In this document: one piece after another, positions 26,378 through 35,583 of the stretch
How positions within the stretch are numbered: position 1 is the first letter of the stretch
How the letters are laid out: each line of letters starts with the position of its first letter
Assembly (NCBI RefSeq): GCF_000612505.1
Contig: NZ_CP004078.1
Location: 209,001-273,000, forward strand
From: Paenibacillus sabinae T27
GTDB lineage: Bacteria > Bacillota > Bacilli > Paenibacillales > Paenibacillaceae
Length of the DNA: 64,000 nucleotides
Direction: 5' to 3'
Notes under the pieces: generated by a model
Databases searched by the model: none
Told to the model about the DNA's origin: nothing
What the model saw: the letters and a program-made list of their open reading frames with translations, nothing else
Made by a program: the position numbers and the translations under genes

Positions 26378-26871
26378 GCTTACCGCCTCCCTTTTTGAAT
26401 AATGTGATTCGTGAAAGGTTCAGGTGACAGATGCAGCGCCATGCATGTAGCAGGCACGTCAATTCCGACAGAGCAGTAGAGACATTGTTCTTGCTATTTA
26501 GTTGTCTATAAAGTGTAGCACAAACTCTATCATCTAGCGACAACAAAAACGTCATACGAAAGTGGCAATCGATAGTAAACAGTCGGGTTCACAAAAATTT
26601 TAAATATTTTTAAGATTAATATAGCAAATCATTTGACAATCTGGCAAAAAAGCTGGAAAAGTAAGGCTGTCCCCGCCGCTACTATGTAACGAAAGCTTAC
26701 AAACTCTTAGGCGAGGCCTTCGGCTCTATGAATTTCTTCATTTGTAGAAACGTGAATAAGGAATACAATAAGCGCCATATTTCAAATAAGAAAGAATAGG
26801 CCGATGAACCGTTTAACAGCAGCATGGTGGGGTAAGGGTGAAGGGCTATTTCTGACCAAGGGGGCAAGCGA
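26378..26871 (+). other. Intergenic region between prkA and modD
   Basis: About 490 bases separate the divergent prkA and modD. The first 270 bases are AT-rich and probably hold the prkA promoter. A 26662-26760 segment on the plus strand has conserved-RNA character: GGCTGTCCCCGCCGCTACT resembles the core of cobalamin riboswitches, followed by a TGTAA-CGAAAGC-TTACA hairpin. The other cobalamin elements are missing. No gene is seen. Confidence 0.4.
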
Positions 26872-27723
26872 ATGATCTACATTCCCGATGAGGCGATTGA
26901 CCGGATGATCGGAGAGGATATTCCTTATCTCGATCTGACGACATGGGCCCTTGATATCGGCGGGCAACGGGGGGAAATAGAGTACTTCTCCAGAGAGAAG
27001 GCGGTGCTGTGCGGAACGGAAGAGGCGATGCGAATGCTGGTCAAGCTGGGGGTTACGCCCGTGTTCAGTCTTCCGTCGGGTACGGTTGTTGAACCAGGGC
27101 AGGTATTTCTGTCAGGGACGGGGACGGCGCAGTCGCTGCATATGGCCTGGAAAGTGACGCAAAATCTGCTGGAATGCTGCTCCGGCATCGCCACCAAGAC
27201 AAGACGGATGGTAGACATCGTGAAGTCCGTCAATCCTTCAGTTACCATAGCGAGTACGAGAAAAAGCTTTCCGGGGACCAAGGCGATGAGCGTGAAGGCG
27301 ATTCTGTGCGGAGGTGCCGCTCCCCATCGACTGGGGCTGTCCGAGACGGTGCTCGTCTTCAAGGAGCATGCGGCCTTTTGCGGGGGGCCGGATGCCTTCC
27401 TGGAGCGGATCGGTGAGCTGAAATCCAGAGTCCCGGAGAAAAAGCTGGTTGTCGAGACGGATTCGGTGGAATATGCCCTTCGTCTGTGCCGCGCCGGAGT
27501 GGATTGCCTGCAGTTCGACAAGCTGCCGCCTGAAGAATTGCTTGCGGGAAGCGCGGAGCTGCGGACCGCGAATCCGAATGTGGTGCTGCTGGCGGCCGGA
27601 GGCATCGACGAACACAACGCTGCGGCTTACGCGGCTTCCGGAGTCGACGTGCTGGTGACGACCGGCCTGTTCTTCGCGAAGCCGCTCGATATGAGCGTCC
27701 GGCTGCTGCCGGACGGGGAGTGA
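26872..27723 (+). CDS. modD: ModD-like protein (NadC homologue of molybdenum loci)
   Basis: The 283-residue protein is a quinolinate-phosphoribosyltransferase-fold enzyme of the ModD branch: IPDEAIDRMIGEDIPYLDLT, AWKVTQNLLECCSGIATKTR, IASTRKSFPGTKAMSVKAIL and HRLGLSETVLVFKEH. True NadC proteins differ in these segments, and no nadA/nadB neighbours exist. ModD genes usually sit with molybdate transporters in nitrogen fixers; the reaction is not established. A GGGGG site lies ten bases before the ATG. It stands alone here; its presence with the NifX-like and ArsC-like genes hints at molybdenum use. Confidence 0.8.
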   Translation: MIYIPDEAIDRMIGEDIPYLDLTTWALDIGGQRGEIEYFSREKAVLCGTEEAMRMLVKLGVTPVFSLPSGTVVEPGQVFLSGTGTAQSLHMAWKVTQNLLECCSGIATKTRRMVDIVKSVNPSVTIASTRKSFPGTKAMSVKAILCGGAAPHRLGLSETVLVFKEHAAFCGGPDAFLERIGELKSRVPEKKLVVETDSVEYALRLCRAGVDCLQFDKLPPEELLAGSAELRTANPNVVLLAAGGIDEHNAAAYAASGVDVLVTTGLFFAKPLDMSVRLLPDGE

Positions 27724-27829
27724 GCGGGAGCGCCGGGAAAGGGCGGCGGATTTGGACTCAAAAAATGAAAGTTGTGCACGCCGAAAGAAGCCAGGAAATA
27801 AAGATGCTTTAAAAAGTGCAATCATTTTT

Positions 27830-27906
27830 CAGTAAGTGTATATGTTTTGTTGAAAAAAACCAAGAAATATAAGTATAATTTAAAAATAAACGTCTACACT
27901 TAACTG
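27830..27906 (+). promoter_or_regulatory. abiE promoter flanked by inverted repeats
   Basis: TTGAAA (27850-27855) and TATAAT (27874-27879) with an 18-base spacer form a good promoter. It is framed by CAGTAAGTGTA (27830-27840) and its near-complement TACACTTAACTG (27895-27906). Autorepression by AbiEi binding to inverted repeats around its promoter is known for AbiE systems. Confidence 0.65.
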
Positions 27907-27948
27907 TATGTGATTACATATTTTAAAATAGGCGGGGGGTGTCTCAAC

Positions 27949-28713
27949 ATGGGGGATTTAGATTTTGATTATATAAAAAAGGGTTTTTTGAATGTTTTTA
28001 AACAGCTGGGCGTACACGAAGAAGAATTTTTCAATCTGGTTCGTCGTTATCCTAATATCCATAAACTAGACGATCTTATAGCCGCTATTAAAACTGAAGA
28101 CGAAAGTAAAAAGGAGGCGGCAATCTACCCGGAAATCATAGAGCTGTTTAGGAAATATAATGGGATTGTCAATGCGAACATTCTTAAAGAAAATCAGATA
28201 AATTACTATCAGCTTAACAAGCTTGAGTCGATGGGTAAGATTATCAAGCTTAAACGTGGGCTCTACGCTCTTAAAGATATCAATTACATGGTTGACGAAA
28301 TAGTAGAAGCGGCTCTTCTTATACCTAAGGGTGTCCTATGTCTATACTCTGCCCTTGCCCATCATGAACTAACCACTTATACTCCGAGTGAATACAATTT
28401 TGCAGTATCCCGAAAAGAGAGAAAACCTACTCTCCCAGACTATCCACCGATTCGGATATTTACTTATGATGACGATACCTTTGATATAGGGATTGAAAAG
28501 ATAGAAAAGGATGGTCATAGTATTAAAGTGTACGATCTGGAGCGAACTATTTGTGATACTGTGAAATACAGGAATAAACTTGATGCCAATGTCGTTAAGG
28601 AAAGTCTGAATAACTACTCTAATAGCAGGAAAAGGAATTATATCCAACTGTTTAAATATGCGGAGAGATTGAGAGTAAAGTCCATCCTGAATAATTACCT
28701 TGAGGTGCTATAG
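27949..28713 (+). CDS. abiEi: AbiEi-type antitoxin / transcriptional regulator
   Basis: The product of about 254 residues has a winged-helix start (EIIELFRKYNGIVNANIL then YYQLNKLESMGKIIKLKRGLYAL), followed by the AbiEi C-domain (GVLCLYSALAHHELTTYTPS, YDLERTICDTVKYRNKL). AbiEi represses its own operon and neutralises the toxin encoded directly after it. The ATG at 27949 has a GGCGGGGGG site; the longer frame lacks one. Composition is markedly AT-rich compared with both flanks, suggesting horizontal transfer. The stop codon directly abuts the toxin start. Confidence 0.85.
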   Translation: MGDLDFDYIKKGFLNVFKQLGVHEEEFFNLVRRYPNIHKLDDLIAAIKTEDESKKEAAIYPEIIELFRKYNGIVNANILKENQINYYQLNKLESMGKIIKLKRGLYALKDINYMVDEIVEAALLIPKGVLCLYSALAHHELTTYTPSEYNFAVSRKERKPTLPDYPPIRIFTYDDDTFDIGIEKIEKDGHSIKVYDLERTICDTVKYRNKLDANVVKESLNNYSNSRKRNYIQLFKYAERLRVKSILNNYLEVL

Positions 28714-29648
28714 ATGGTCACAAACGTTGCTGCTTCAGTAATTGATAAACTAAAGAACGTTGCCAGAGCCAATAAAAAGGCGTTCAATGTCATCTCCATT
28801 CTTTATTACCAGGAGCGTTTCTTAAAACGTTTATCGATGTCCAGTTATAAGGATAATTTTATCCTTAAGGGCGGATTATACTTATATTCCGTAACACAGT
28901 TCAAATCCAGGCCGACGAGGGATATGGATTTCTCAGGCCGTAGATTGAACAATGACGCCTCTGTATTGGTCAATATCGTTACCTCTATATGTCAGTTGCC
29001 TCCTGTTGATGCTGAGGATGGTATTGTTTTTCATACTGATCAAATCGTTTCCGAAATCATTAAAGAAGATGCAGAATATGAAGGCGTACGTATAAAGATA
29101 CCCTGCTCGCTTGGACAAATGAGGGAAGTGTTGCAGCTTGATATTGGTTTTGGAGATGTGATAGTACCAAGTCCGCAAACGATAGACTTCCCAGTTCTCC
29201 TATCTAATATGGAGAGGCCAGAAATATTGGTATACACGAATGATTCCGTCATTTCAGAAAAATTTGAAGCCATGATATCCTTTCCCTGGCGAACAGTCGG
29301 ATGAAGGATTTTTTTGATATTTACACGCTGGCCCGTACAACCCCGTTTGAAGGACTTCGCTTGTACGAAGCTGTATCTGAGACTTTTAAGCGAAGGACAA
29401 CCCGTACCGAAAGAGAGCATGTCATTTTCACAACTGAATTCTATACGGATAGACGTAGAGTTGCTATGTGGGATGCATTTATTAGAAATTTATATCTGGA
29501 TTATTCGCCAACATTCCAGGAGGTTATGGAACTCATTCATACTTTCCTCAAACCGATCTATGATCATGTGCTCGATGAAAATGAGTATTTTGGTAACTGG
29601 GATCTTCAATCATTGAATTGGAAAAGCAGACAGACCTCTGCCCTCTAA
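28714..29648 (+). pseudogene. abiEii: AbiEii-type nucleotidyltransferase toxin, frameshifted
   Basis: The first part (196 residues) contains the AbiEii nucleotidyltransferase signature FILKGGLYLY and SRPTRDMDFSGR (G-[GS]-x..D-x-D type). It continues to VISEKFEAMIS and then leaves the frame. The correct continuation, SLANSRMKDFFDIYTLA, is read one frame back, and the second part (115 residues) is typical of the C-terminus. A one-base loss near 29282-29290 explains this. The intact polypeptide would be about 310 residues, normal for the family. The N-terminal part keeps its catalytic motif, so partial activity is not excluded. The gene is AT-rich. Confidence 0.85.
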
Positions 29649-29906
29649 ACCGCCATTTTATTAATCCCTGCATCGTGGTTTGCAATGTTAATATTTATCT
29701 GAAGGTATTTCATAGCTTCGGCTTTGGAATGCCTTTTTTGTGCTGCTGGCCGGATAAGTGTATCGGAGCGAACGGGAATAAAAGGTTGGAATGAAAATAC
29801 AGAAAGGAAATTATTGACATAGAAACGATCAGTAAATATAATCAAAAATGAGTCTGCAGACTTATTATTAATTATATTTGGTCATTTGGGAGTGGTAAAA
29901 GTTATT

Positions 29907-30641
29907 ATGAGAAATGATGTGCTAATGCCTGTCTGCGACCGTTCCATTGAACAAGCCGTCTCCGTACTGCGGGAAGGAGGACTTGTCATCGGACCATCCC
30001 GCTCCAACTATAACATTATGTGCGACCCGAGAAATGAACGGTCCATTGAACGGGTCTTCCAAGTGAAAAAAAGAACAAAATTCGGTCCCCTCACGCTGTC
30101 GATCTCCTCGTTAAGCGGGTTGGATACATTCATTCACATGCCTGAGAACCTAGATAAAGAGGTTCTTTCGCAAGTATGGCCGAGCGAGCTTACCCTAATC
30201 TTTCGCAAAAAATATCCGTTCCCCGAACGGTTAACCTGCGGAGCCCCCACTGTAGGCTTAACCTGGCAGGGGGAATCGGCCATGCAGCGATTGACGGAAG
30301 CCTATGGCCATCCGCTTGCCGTTACTTCCGCCAATCTGTCGGGCTCCGGCTCAGGTCTTGTCAGCCTGGGTAAAGCGTTAAGCGATCTGGGGGATCAAGT
30401 GGATTTGATCCTTCAGGAGCCGGCGGAAGAAGGGGCGAAACCTGCGGGGACGGAAATTGAGGGCAACACCATTGTCGATTTATCCTTTAACCCGCCTGTG
30501 CTGGTCAGACTCGGGATTGTTCCGCTTGACCGGATCAGAAGCAGGTTCCCCGGATTAATCGAGGACCCGGCGGTTTACCCGCAAATGCTGCAAGAGCGGA
30601 GGGAATTGACCGAATACCAGAAGGAAGCTTCCCATGAATAA
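29907..30641 (+). CDS. Sua5/YciO/YrdC-family protein (paralogue)
   Basis: The product of about 244 residues has the YrdC fold: KKRTKFGPLTL (KxR motif), VWPSELTLIF in place of the usual WPGPLTLIL, and the conserved TSANLSGSG. Family members make threonylcarbamoyl-AMP for tRNA t6A, or supply carbamoyl groups to carbamoyltransferases. The ATG at 29907 is preferred, with GGGAGTGG upstream. The gene overlaps the following MFS transporter by eight bases, unlike housekeeping tsaC. It is therefore likely an accessory paralogue; the function is not known. Confidence 0.8.
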   Translation: MRNDVLMPVCDRSIEQAVSVLREGGLVIGPSRSNYNIMCDPRNERSIERVFQVKKRTKFGPLTLSISSLSGLDTFIHMPENLDKEVLSQVWPSELTLIFRKKYPFPERLTCGAPTVGLTWQGESAMQRLTEAYGHPLAVTSANLSGSGSGLVSLGKALSDLGDQVDLILQEPAEEGAKPAGTEIEGNTIVDLSFNPPVLVRLGIVPLDRIRSRFPGLIEDPAVYPQMLQERRELTEYQKEASHE

Positions 30642-31839
30642 CGTCGCCTGCTTTTACATTTACAGAATCGTCTCGCGGCTTTACTTTCACCTGCCGATCC
30701 TGTTCGTTTATTTCTATCTTCAGCACCTTTCGCTGCCAATAATCGAGCTGCTGCTTGCGGTCTATGGTCTGGTCGTTATGCTGACCGCCAAATGGAATGT
30801 TAAATTAATGGCCTTGATGAGGCAGACGAAGGTGATCGCCATCGGCGAGGGACTAAAGGGAATCGGGCTGCTGCTGCTCGTTTCGGACACACATATGGGT
30901 GTGCTCCTGCTCGGGCAGATCGCATGCGGGCTGGGATACAGCCTGGCGGCGGGCACGGATTCCAGTCTCCTGCGCTCGCTCTTTAGTGAGCAGGATCAGA
31001 AGCGGTACCAGAAGACGGAATCTTCTTCGGCCAGCTATATGTTTTTGTCCGTTCTGCTTGCCGGAATAGCAGGCAGCATGTTTTTTGGGTCCAATATCAA
31101 GCTTCCGTTCTACCTGTCGATAGCGTCTAATGTGCTGTCGCTGGCGGTTATCCTGCTCATCCGCAATCCCGGTCATACAGCGCAGGGCGTGCTTTCCGTG
31201 GCGGATAAGTCCCGGGATGGGCAAAAAGAACCAGCGGCCGCATTAGAGCTAACCCCGGGGCAGCGGTATTGGAAAAGGTACTACGCGCTTATTCGGGCTT
31301 TCACCCTGGCGCCTTTCGTCGGGTTCATTCCGTTTCTGCTGTACCGCAGACTGGAAATTGGCCTGTTCTACTTCGGCCTTGTTCTCAGCCTATTCACATT
31401 GCTCGGCTTCATCTCCGCGAGATATGCCGTACGTGTCGGCGTGAAGATCGGGGAGAACCGGCTGGTCATCGCTACTACGCTCCTGTCGGTCCTTTCCATG
31501 ATTGTAGTCGGGCTGTCTCAGCATATCGGCAGCGCGGCTGTGGCTATTGCCCTCATGGGTCTGGCCTCCGGCGGAGCGAGACCGCTGGCCGCGGGGCAGT
31601 TGAACGGATCGGGAATGAGACCGGCCGAGCGTACTGCTGTTCTCTCATCCATGGAGCGGATGTACGGTTTCTGGAACGCGCTGCTGCTCATTGCCGGAGG
31701 ATTTGTGCTGCAAGAGTTCGGCCTGCGTATATTGATGTTCGGCTTGGCGGCCGCTTTCTTCCTGGCTTCTGCCGTCTCGCTGCTCCTGCGCCGGGGCAAG
31801 ACATCGGCTCAGCCTGTAACCGGGCAGCTCCCATCATAA
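30634..31839 (+). CDS. MFS transporter
   Basis: The 401-residue protein has ten to twelve hydrophobic helices and an MFS architecture with a central cytoplasmic loop (about residues 185-215). Features are GLGYSLAAGTDSSLLRSLFS in the first half and ALMGLASGGARPLAAGQLNG in the second. It starts inside the preceding YrdC-like gene, with AAGGAAGC upstream, so the two are translationally coupled. An efflux role is likely; no substrate can be inferred. Confidence 0.85.
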   Translation: MNNVACFYIYRIVSRLYFHLPILFVYFYLQHLSLPIIELLLAVYGLVVMLTAKWNVKLMALMRQTKVIAIGEGLKGIGLLLLVSDTHMGVLLLGQIACGLGYSLAAGTDSSLLRSLFSEQDQKRYQKTESSSASYMFLSVLLAGIAGSMFFGSNIKLPFYLSIASNVLSLAVILLIRNPGHTAQGVLSVADKSRDGQKEPAAALELTPGQRYWKRYYALIRAFTLAPFVGFIPFLLYRRLEIGLFYFGLVLSLFTLLGFISARYAVRVGVKIGENRLVIATTLLSVLSMIVVGLSQHIGSAAVAIALMGLASGGARPLAAGQLNGSGMRPAERTAVLSSMERMYGFWNALLLIAGGFVLQEFGLRILMFGLAAAFFLASAVSLLLRRGKTSAQPVTGQLPS

Positions 31840-31858
31840 TTTAAGGAGAGATGATTAA

Positions 31859-32590
31859 ATGAATATTCGCTATTTGGGGCATTCCTGCTTTTTAGTCCGC
31901 CACGGAGAGCATACCGTTGTTATTGATCCTTTTCTGACAGGTAATCCGCTGGCGGCGGCCCGGCCTGAAGACATACAGGCTTCCGCCGTGCTGGTCACGC
32001 ACGGCCATGGGGATCATGTCGGGGACGCAGCAGCCATTGCTGCCCGCTGCGGCTGTCCGGTCATTGCAAACTATGAGGTCTCCCTGCATCTGTCCCAGCA
32101 GGGGGCTCAGGTTGAGCCTATGCATATTGGAGGCGCCCGGACCTTTCCGTGGGGAACGGTCAAGCTGACGCAAGCTTTTCACGGATCAGGTATCGAGCTT
32201 GAGGGCGGCGGCTTCAAAGAAGGGGGAATGCCGGCGGGCATCCTGCTGACAATGGGTCCGTACACCTTCTATCATGCGGGGGATACCGCTTTGTTCGGTG
32301 ATATGAAAATGCTTGGAGAATTGAACCGGATCGACGCAGCGGCGCTGCCGATCGGGGATGTGTTCACCATGGGTCCGGACGATTCCCTGATTGCGGCCTC
32401 CTGGTTAAAGGCGGGGCTGTACATCCCGATGCACTACAACACGTTTCCACCAATTCGTCAGGATGCGGACGCATGGCTGGAGCGGCTGAGAAGCCAAGGC
32501 CAGTCCGGTACAGTGCTGAAGCCGGGTGAATCCTGTGATATTAAGCGGACGGATGCTGCCGTAATAAGCGGGAGATCTTCCGTAGAATAG
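31859..32590 (+). CDS. Metal-dependent hydrolase of the UPF0173 family
   Basis: The 243-residue protein is a metallo-beta-lactamase-fold enzyme: MNIRYLGHSCFLV, the metal-binding THGHGDHVGDA (H-x-H-x-D-H), FYHAGDTALFGDMKMLGEL and PMHYNTFP near the end, all typical of YtkL/UPF0173. The substrate is unknown in all species. AAGGAGAGATG precedes the ATG. It lies 19 bases after the MFS gene, so it is in the same operon, and ends at a terminator. Confidence 0.93.
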   Translation: MNIRYLGHSCFLVRHGEHTVVIDPFLTGNPLAAARPEDIQASAVLVTHGHGDHVGDAAAIAARCGCPVIANYEVSLHLSQQGAQVEPMHIGGARTFPWGTVKLTQAFHGSGIELEGGGFKEGGMPAGILLTMGPYTFYHAGDTALFGDMKMLGELNRIDAAALPIGDVFTMGPDDSLIAASWLKAGLYIPMHYNTFPPIRQDADAWLERLRSQGQSGTVLKPGESCDIKRTDAAVISGRSSVE

Positions 32591-32681
32591 CGGGCATTGC
32601 CTGGAGAATTGCTGCGGGATGATTAAGCAGGACACTCAGCGCAGGTTTTTTACGCAGCTTCAAACGACTATAACTGCTAAG

Positions 32682-32723
32682 CGGATCGGCCAAGGGACAC
32701 CCCTTATGACCGGTCCGTTTTTT
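32682..32723 (+). terminator. Terminator after the UPF0173 gene
   Basis: CGGATCGG and CCGGTCCG (one G-U) form the stem around a 20-base loop that contains a second short helix; six Ts follow. Confidence 0.85.
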
Positions 32724-32852
32724 CGTTTTACGGCAGACTGCCCCTTTACCAAGACCCTGTTTTCTTAAGCCGCTTTCCGACCTACGGGTGATTTCCATTT
32801 GTTACCCGATCCGGTATACTGAGTGCAAATGTGTATGGACCGGAGGTTTGCC

Positions 32853-33638
32853 ATGCTCTCCATCGAGAAGCAGATCGTATATCTGATATCCTGTGCTTCC
32901 GTCATCGAGGTTCAGGAACTGGTTCTATTATATGAAGCGGATGGCCGTTCAGGGCAATATATCCGAAATGTGCTGGCCAGATTGAAGAAAATGGGGTACA
33001 TCGAATCGGTCGAGCGGTCCCGTTACCGGATCACCGAGGTTGGAGATTCGTTTGTCCGGTCGTTCAATCAGAAGCCGGAGCTTTCGGCCAAAGAATGGGA
33101 CCGGAAGTGGCAGCTCGTCATGTTTGAATTTCCCGATGGCATGCGGAAGCACCGCCAGCTGCTTGTTTCACACCTTCGCATCCTGGGATTTGGCCGCCTG
33201 TATGACAGCGTCTATATTTCGCCCTGGGACCAATCGGACAACTTAAAGCAGTATGTGGCCGAGAATAAATTGGAGCCTTATTTGACCATAGCTGCGGGAT
33301 GTGCAATCCCGGATATTATCAGCTCTAGGCAGGCGGGAGAAATTTGGCCGCTTGATGAGATCAACCGAATGTATATGGAGAAGGAAGAGGGGTTCCTTGC
33401 CGATTTCCTCTCCAGAGCTGAACGCCCCCAGGCGGATGACCGGGAAACCTTTCTGCTGTTTCTAGAAATAGGCAACGTGATTAGTGAAATGGGGTTAATT
33501 GATCCCATTCTGCCTGCGTGTCTGCTGCCCGGCTATTGGAGAGGGAATGAGATTCTGGGAAAAATGTTCGCCTGCATGCGCCGGCTTGGGAGCGCTTTGC
33601 CCTCCGATTCCGTGTACCGAAAGTATGTACGGCTGTAA
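32853..33638 (+). CDS. PaaX-family transcriptional regulator
   Basis: The product of about 261 residues begins with a winged helix (YLISCASVIEVQELVLLY, YIRNVLARLKKMGYIESVER). A middle domain follows that in PaaX resembles the Cas2 fold (KWQLVMFEFPDGMRKHRQLL, LRILGFGRLYDSVYISPW), then the C-domain (LLPGYWRGNEILGKMF). PaaX represses phenylacetate catabolism through phenylacetyl-CoA, but no paa genes are here, so the target is unknown. The ATG at 32853 has CGGAGG seven bases upstream. It is a single-gene transcription unit. Confidence 0.85.
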   Translation: MLSIEKQIVYLISCASVIEVQELVLLYEADGRSGQYIRNVLARLKKMGYIESVERSRYRITEVGDSFVRSFNQKPELSAKEWDRKWQLVMFEFPDGMRKHRQLLVSHLRILGFGRLYDSVYISPWDQSDNLKQYVAENKLEPYLTIAAGCAIPDIISSRQAGEIWPLDEINRMYMEKEEGFLADFLSRAERPQADDRETFLLFLEIGNVISEMGLIDPILPACLLPGYWRGNEILGKMFACMRRLGSALPSDSVYRKYVRL

Positions 33639-33795
33639 TTGTGCGGCTATTAGCGAGATTCCTATTTTCACCGAATTTTCGATTTAACCGCATCCCCGCC
33701 TGCTTATTTGTCCCGCACCCCCTTTAAGAGATATAATGAGAGGAGTATAATATAAGGGACTGCGTCTAATTACTGTTGAAAGAGAGCGATAACGT

Positions 33796-34515
33796 ATGGG
33801 CCGTAAGTGGAATAATATTAAGGAAAAGAAGGCGTCCAAGGACGCCAACACAAGTCGTATATATGCAAGATTCGGGCGTGAAATCTATGTAGTGGCCAAG
33901 CAGGGCGAGCCGGACCCGGAATCGAACCGGGCGCTGAGGGTCGTGCTGGAGCGCGCCAAGACATACAATGTGCCGAAAGCGATCATTGACCGCGCGCTTG
34001 AGAAAGCGAAAGGCAATTCGGACGAGACTTACGATGAGCTGCGCTATGAAGGCTTCGGGCCGAATGGATCGATGATTATCGTCGACGCGCTGACCAACAA
34101 TGTCAACCGCACCGCCTCCGAAGTGCGCGCCGCATTCAGCAAGAACGGCGGCAGCCTGGGCGTCAGCGGATCGGTCAGCTATATGTTCGATTCGACGGCG
34201 GTCATTGGCCTTGTCGGCAAGAGCGCGGACGAAGTGCTGGAAATTCTGATGGAAGCGGACGTGGATGCGCGCGATATTCTGGAAGAAGACGAGGCCGTCA
34301 TTGTTTACGCCGAGCCGGATCAGTTCCATTCCGTGCAGGAAGCGTTAAAGAACGCGGGCGTCACCGAATTTACCGTTGCCGAGCTGACAATGCTTCCTCA
34401 GAACTACGTGACGATTCCGGAAGAATCGCAGGCGCAGTTCGAGAAGCTGATTGACGTTCTGGAGGATCTGGAGGACGTGCAGCAGGTTTATCACAACGTG
34501 GATTCCGAAGAATAG
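33796..34515 (+). CDS. YebC/PmpR-family protein (YeeN type)
   Basis: The 239-residue protein starts [20 protein letters not shown] and contains [40 protein letters not shown] and the ending [11 protein letters not shown]. This pattern is typical of the shorter-start YeeN branch of YebC proteins. YebC members bind DNA or assist ribosomes at polyproline stretches. No partner genes are next to it. Several synonymous Glu/Asp-rich stretches lie near the C-terminus. A terminator follows. Confidence 0.93.
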   Translation: MGRKWNNIKEKKASKDANTSRIYARFGREIYVVAKQGEPDPESNRALRVVLERAKTYNVPKAIIDRALEKAKGNSDETYDELRYEGFGPNGSMIIVDALTNNVNRTASEVRAAFSKNGGSLGVSGSVSYMFDSTAVIGLVGKSADEVLEILMEADVDARDILEEDEAVIVYAEPDQFHSVQEALKNAGVTEFTVAELTMLPQNYVTIPEESQAQFEKLIDVLEDLEDVQQVYHNVDSEE

Positions 34516-34557
34516 TCAGGCCGCTTCGCTTTCATGCGAAGAGTCCTGTAACGCAGG

Positions 34558-34583
34558 CCGTCCGGGAAACCGGGCGGTTTTTT
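34558..34583 (+). terminator. Terminator after the YebC-like gene
   Basis: CCGTCCGG-GAAA-CCGGGCGG (one G-U pair) with a GNRA-type loop, followed by six Ts. Confidence 0.95.
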
Positions 34584-34817
34584 GCAAATATAAGAATGTA
34601 TAAGCTGAGCGCTTATCATTTTGACTTCTATTTCTACGAGAAACGCACCTGCGTCTTAAAAAGACGCCGTCAGGCGTTTCTTCTTGACTGTGCCTCCCGC
34701 TGCCGTCTGTGAAGAAGACAATGGTGGAGGCACCGCTGATGTAGCCATTCGAAAAAGGGTAAGCCGGCAGCCGCCCAAGCGAACACGTCAGCCAGAAACG
34801 AAGACCGGAGACGACCC

Positions 34818-34854
34818 AAGCCCGGTCCCCCATATAAAGGGGTATCGGGCTTGG
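34818..34854. other. Stable hairpin in the yebC-udk gap
   Basis: AAGCCCGGTCCCC and GGGGTATCGGGCTT pair with one mismatch around a CATATAAA loop. No T run follows on either strand close by, so it may be a remnant terminator of udk (minus) or a structured RNA. The rest of 34584-34950 shows no gene. Confidence 0.5.
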
Positions 34855-34950
34855 CGTTTGTTTCTATCGTCTTTTTGACCTGCCGCAGCGTCCACATGGA
34901 TCGGGCCACCGCAGCTTGTTCCTTCCAGGGAGCGGAGATCCTTACGATTC

Positions 34951-35583
34951 TTACGTTCTGGGCCATTTCTCGCCCGTCAAATATTTCTCGGTCAGGATGG
35001 ACAGGAGCTGAATGCCGACCTCGTTCTGTCCGCCTTCGGGAATAATGATGTCGGCGTATTTCTTGGAAGGCTCGATGAACGCCTCGTGCATCGGCTTGAC
35101 CGTCGTCAAATACTGCTGGTGGATCGACTGGATGGTGCGGCCGCGATCCTCGATATCCCGTAGCACCCGGCGGAGAATGCGGACGTCCGGGTCAGTGTCG
35201 ACGAACACCTTGATATCGAGCAGCTGGCGCAGGCTCTCGTCGGACAGTACATGCAGCCCTTCGATGATGACGATATGGTTGGGCAGAAGCTCAACCGTCT
35301 CATTCGTCGACCGGGCATGAACCGTAAAGTCATATACCGGGGCCTGCGCCTTCTCTCCCTGTTTCAAAGACTTGATGTGCTCGATGAGCAGCTCATTGTC
35401 AAAGGCAAACGGATGATCGTAATTGATTCCGCTGCGGTCCTCAAGACTGAGATGCGAGTGATCCTTATAGTAATTATCCTGTGAGATAAAAGTGACTTTC
35501 CCCGGACCGAGCCGTTCGATGACGGAGCGGGCCACCGTTGTTTTGCCGGAGCCTGTCCCGCCGGCGATACCTATAATAAGCAT
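34951..35583 (-). CDS. udk: Uridine kinase
   Basis: The 210-residue enzyme has a P-loop IAGGTGSGKTTVA at the start, ISQDNYYKDHSHL (substrate site), NYDHPFAFD, VYDFTVHAR and IVIIEGLHVL, all hallmarks of Udk. It phosphorylates uridine and cytidine in the pyrimidine salvage pathway. The ATG at 35583 starts the conserved region; GGGAGG is 14 bases upstream, a long but tolerable spacing. It is a single gene. Confidence 0.96.
   Translation of the reverse strand: MLIIGIAGGTGSGKTTVARSVIERLGPGKVTFISQDNYYKDHSHLSLEDRSGINYDHPFAFDNELLIEHIKSLKQGEKAQAPVYDFTVHARSTNETVELLPNHIVIIEGLHVLSDESLRQLLDIKVFVDTDPDVRILRRVLRDIEDRGRTIQSIHQQYLTTVKPMHEAFIEPSKKYADIIIPEGGQNEVGIQLLSILTEKYLTGEKWPRT

Noticed and set aside
29280..29300. 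Programmed -1 frameshift in the AbiE toxin at a TCCTTTCCCTGG stretch
   Set aside because: TTTCCCT does not sit in the X-XXY-YYZ phase of the upstream frame, so a simple one-base deletion is more likely.
29645..29845. 66-residue minus-strand frame after the AbiE toxin
   Set aside because: No ribosome binding site and no recognisable domain; the region is AT-rich spacer.
34670..34966. 98-residue minus-strand frame before udk
   Set aside because: It crosses the 34818-34854 hairpin and has no recognisable domain.
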